DNA from: Flavobacterium sediminilitoris | GTDB taxonomy: Bacteria; Bacteroidota; Bacteroidia; Flavobacteriales; Flavobacteriaceae | NCBI RefSeq assembly: GCF_023008245.1 | Contig: NZ_CP090145.1 | Coordinates: forward strand, 1,054,001-1,118,000 | Direction of reading: 5' to 3' | DNA: 64,000 nt | Shown: one piece after another, positions 62,680 through 64,000 of the stretch | Layout of the letters: each line of letters opens with the position of its first letter | Numbering within the stretch: position 1 is the stretch's first letter | Made by a program: the position numbers and the translations under genes | Notes under the pieces: generated by a model | The model's database searches: none | What the model was told of the DNA's origin: nothing | The model's input: only the letters and a program-made list of their open reading frames with translations

Positions 62680-64000
62680 TTATTTGATGATAGTTAAGAT
62701 TCCTTCTTTTATTAATTGATTTTCTTTAGTTAGTTTAAAATAAAAGAATGATTTTGATTGAAAAATTTCTTCAGTATTCTCTGGCCAGTTATTTTGGTAA
62801 TTATCTGTAATAAAAATTTGCTTTCCAGAGGAAGTATATATTTCTAAATTTAAATTATTAGAGCTAGTTAATTCAAATGGAACTTTAAATTTATCATTAA
62901 AACCATCTCCATTTGGGCTTATTAGATTAGGGATTTCATCTACACTTGGCTCTATAACGATAAGAATTAATTCTTTTGTTGAAACACATCCTGTTGTTTG
63001 TGTAACTAATACTTTAAATTCACCTGTTTGACTAATATTTAAAACATTTGATGTTTCAGATAATAAATTATCATTAAAGTACCATTGAAATGATGGTGCA
63101 TTTGCATCTGTTGTTACTGTTACTAGAAAAGATTCTCCTAAAGATAACTGGTATGGAGAATTCACATCAATTGTTGCACTAAATGTGTCTGATGTTAATG
63201 TATATGTATTTGAAGTAGTAACACAAGATCCGTTATCTACAGTAGCTTTATAAGTACCTCCAGAGACTGCATTATAAGTGTTTGAAGTAGCTCCATCTAT
63301 TAAATCATCATCTAAAAACCATTTGATAGTATATATAGAACTATTAGATATATTTAAAGTTAATAATTCCCCAACGGATTCACATACTTCATTAGTATTT
63401 GTTGCAGTAGATATTATTATTGAATTTGCACTTGACTCTGTAACTGTTACAAGTATTGATTTTGACAAAGATGATGGTGTACATACTCCATAATTAGTTT
63501 CTACAAAATATTGTCCTGGTGAATTTACAGATAATGATGTACCTGTTCCTACAACAACATCACTTGATCCTACTTTCTTTTTCCAAGTATATGTTAAATT
63601 AGGATAGAATAGGGGAGAAGATGCATCTCCAGAATCAAAAATAAAAAGGTTAAAACTAGATCCTGCACAATATGCAACTTCAGAATCTATACCTGTAGCA
63701 CTATTTAGTTTAATTCCTTGATTGTGAATCATAAAATAGGCATCAAAAGGATTAGATCTAACACTTGTAGCTGCTGGTGCAGAACTTTTTACTCTTAATT
63801 TATAACCTGTACCGTAAGTTGTATTTGGTAAGGTAAAATTCATGACAAACTCACTTGGAGATGAGCCATTTGTCGTTGTAGCACTTAATTGAACAATATT
63901 AGAAGAAAAATCATCATCTGACATTTCTAAAGTAAACACATTGTTTGACTGAAGATTTCCTACTGGTGTTACACTAAAGGTTAGGGCATGATTTGTATTT
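62680..64000 (-). CDS. T9SS type B-sorted surface protein, C-terminal part (5' truncated)
   Basis: The minus-strand frame is open to the window edge; upstream of the GTG at 63939 it continues as a coding sequence (TNHALTFSVTPVG), so the start lies outside. The visible ~440 residues contain Ig-like or PKD-like beta-sandwich repeats (YTWKKKVGSSDVVVGTG; IKWFLDDDLIDGATSNTYN; FQWYFNDNLLSETSNVLNI) and a C-terminal gliding-motility type B sorting domain (IPNLISPNGDGFNDKF). The protein is expected to be exported by T9SS. It lies 14 bp upstream of the PorP/SprF-SPOR gene, which may be its secretion or anchoring partner. Confidence 0.85.
   Translation of the reverse strand, partial: NTNHALTFSVTPVGNLQSNNVFTLEMSDDDFSSNIVQLSATTTNGSSPSEFVMNFTLPNTTYGTGYKLRVKSSAPAATSVRSNPFDAYFMIHNQGIKLNSATGIDSEVAYCAGSSFNLFIFDSGDASSPLFYPNLTYTWKKKVGSSDVVVGTGTSLSVNSPGQYFVETNYGVCTPSSLSKSILVTVTESSANSIIISTATNTNEVCESVGELLTLNISNSSIYTIKWFLDDDLIDGATSNTYNAVSGGTYKATVDNGSCVTTSNTYTLTSDTFSATIDVNSPYQLSLGESFLVTVTTDANAPSFQWYFNDNLLSETSNVLNISQTGEFKVLVTQTTGCVSTKELILIVIEPSVDEIPNLISPNGDGFNDKFKVPFELTSSNNLNLEIYTSSGKQIFITDNYQNNWPENTEEIFQSKSFFYFKLTKENQLIKEGILTIIK

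Overview
The window is about 64 kb of very AT-rich DNA from a member of the Flavobacteriaceae (Bacteroidota), most likely Flavobacterium or a close relative. The evidence is the type IX secretion/gliding genes (PorP/SprF proteins, SprB-like adhesins, type B sorting domains), a TonB-dependent receptor followed by a DUF5689 lipoprotein, DUF2480/DUF3078/DUF4837 proteins, rnpA next to an S41 protease, and Bacteroidota promoters with a TAnnTTTG -7 element. I saw no rRNA, tRNA, CRISPR array or insertion sequence.

Layout. 1-3.7 kb: end of a TonB-dependent receptor plus two surface lipoproteins. 3.8-8.4 kb: hflX, then DUF3078, DUF2480 and an ABC exporter on the minus strand. 8.5-15.6 kb: a SUF iron-sulfur assembly locus on the minus strand, apparently two transcription units (sufA-sufB-FMN reductase-sufC-sufD, then sufS-lipoprotein-sufE-DUF59), separated by a terminator and a second promoter. 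15.8-20.3 kb: a metallo-beta-lactamase-fold hydrolase, an S8 protease lipoprotein and an M1 peptidase. 20.4-24 kb: an S24-type repressor and a TPR histidine kinase/NarL-type regulator pair.

24-39 kb is the accessory region and the most interesting part. A 1309-residue protein of unknown function is followed by an 840-residue polymorphic toxin with a C-terminal zincin-like domain and its putative immunity gene. Downstream lie silent toxin/immunity cassettes. Each begins with the same 89-bp segment that occurs inside the full toxin gene, just before its toxin domain, and the intact ones end in a rho-independent terminator. One further cassette is frameshifted and one is a decayed stub. A second operon (M15 endopeptidase, lipoprotein, small helical protein, patatin-like phospholipase) has the same unusual promoter as the toxin operon: two AGATTATTTTCT-like boxes 30-31 bp apart ending 1-2 bp before TATATTTG. 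The two operons are probably co-regulated. Apart from the lipoprotein, none of their main products has a signal peptide, so export must use a route other than Sec/T9SS, or lysis.

39-48 kb is housekeeping: a cupredoxin-like lipoprotein, rnpA, DUF4349, S41 protease, OmpA-like protein, GNAT acetyltransferase, DUF4837, a LysM lytic transglycosylase and pgk. 48-64 kb is a minus-strand T9SS/gliding surface cluster: the end of a type B-sorted surface protein, an unusual PorP/SprF protein with a long 15-residue repeat and a SPOR domain, a 3482-residue SprB-like adhesin, and a normal PorP/SprF protein.
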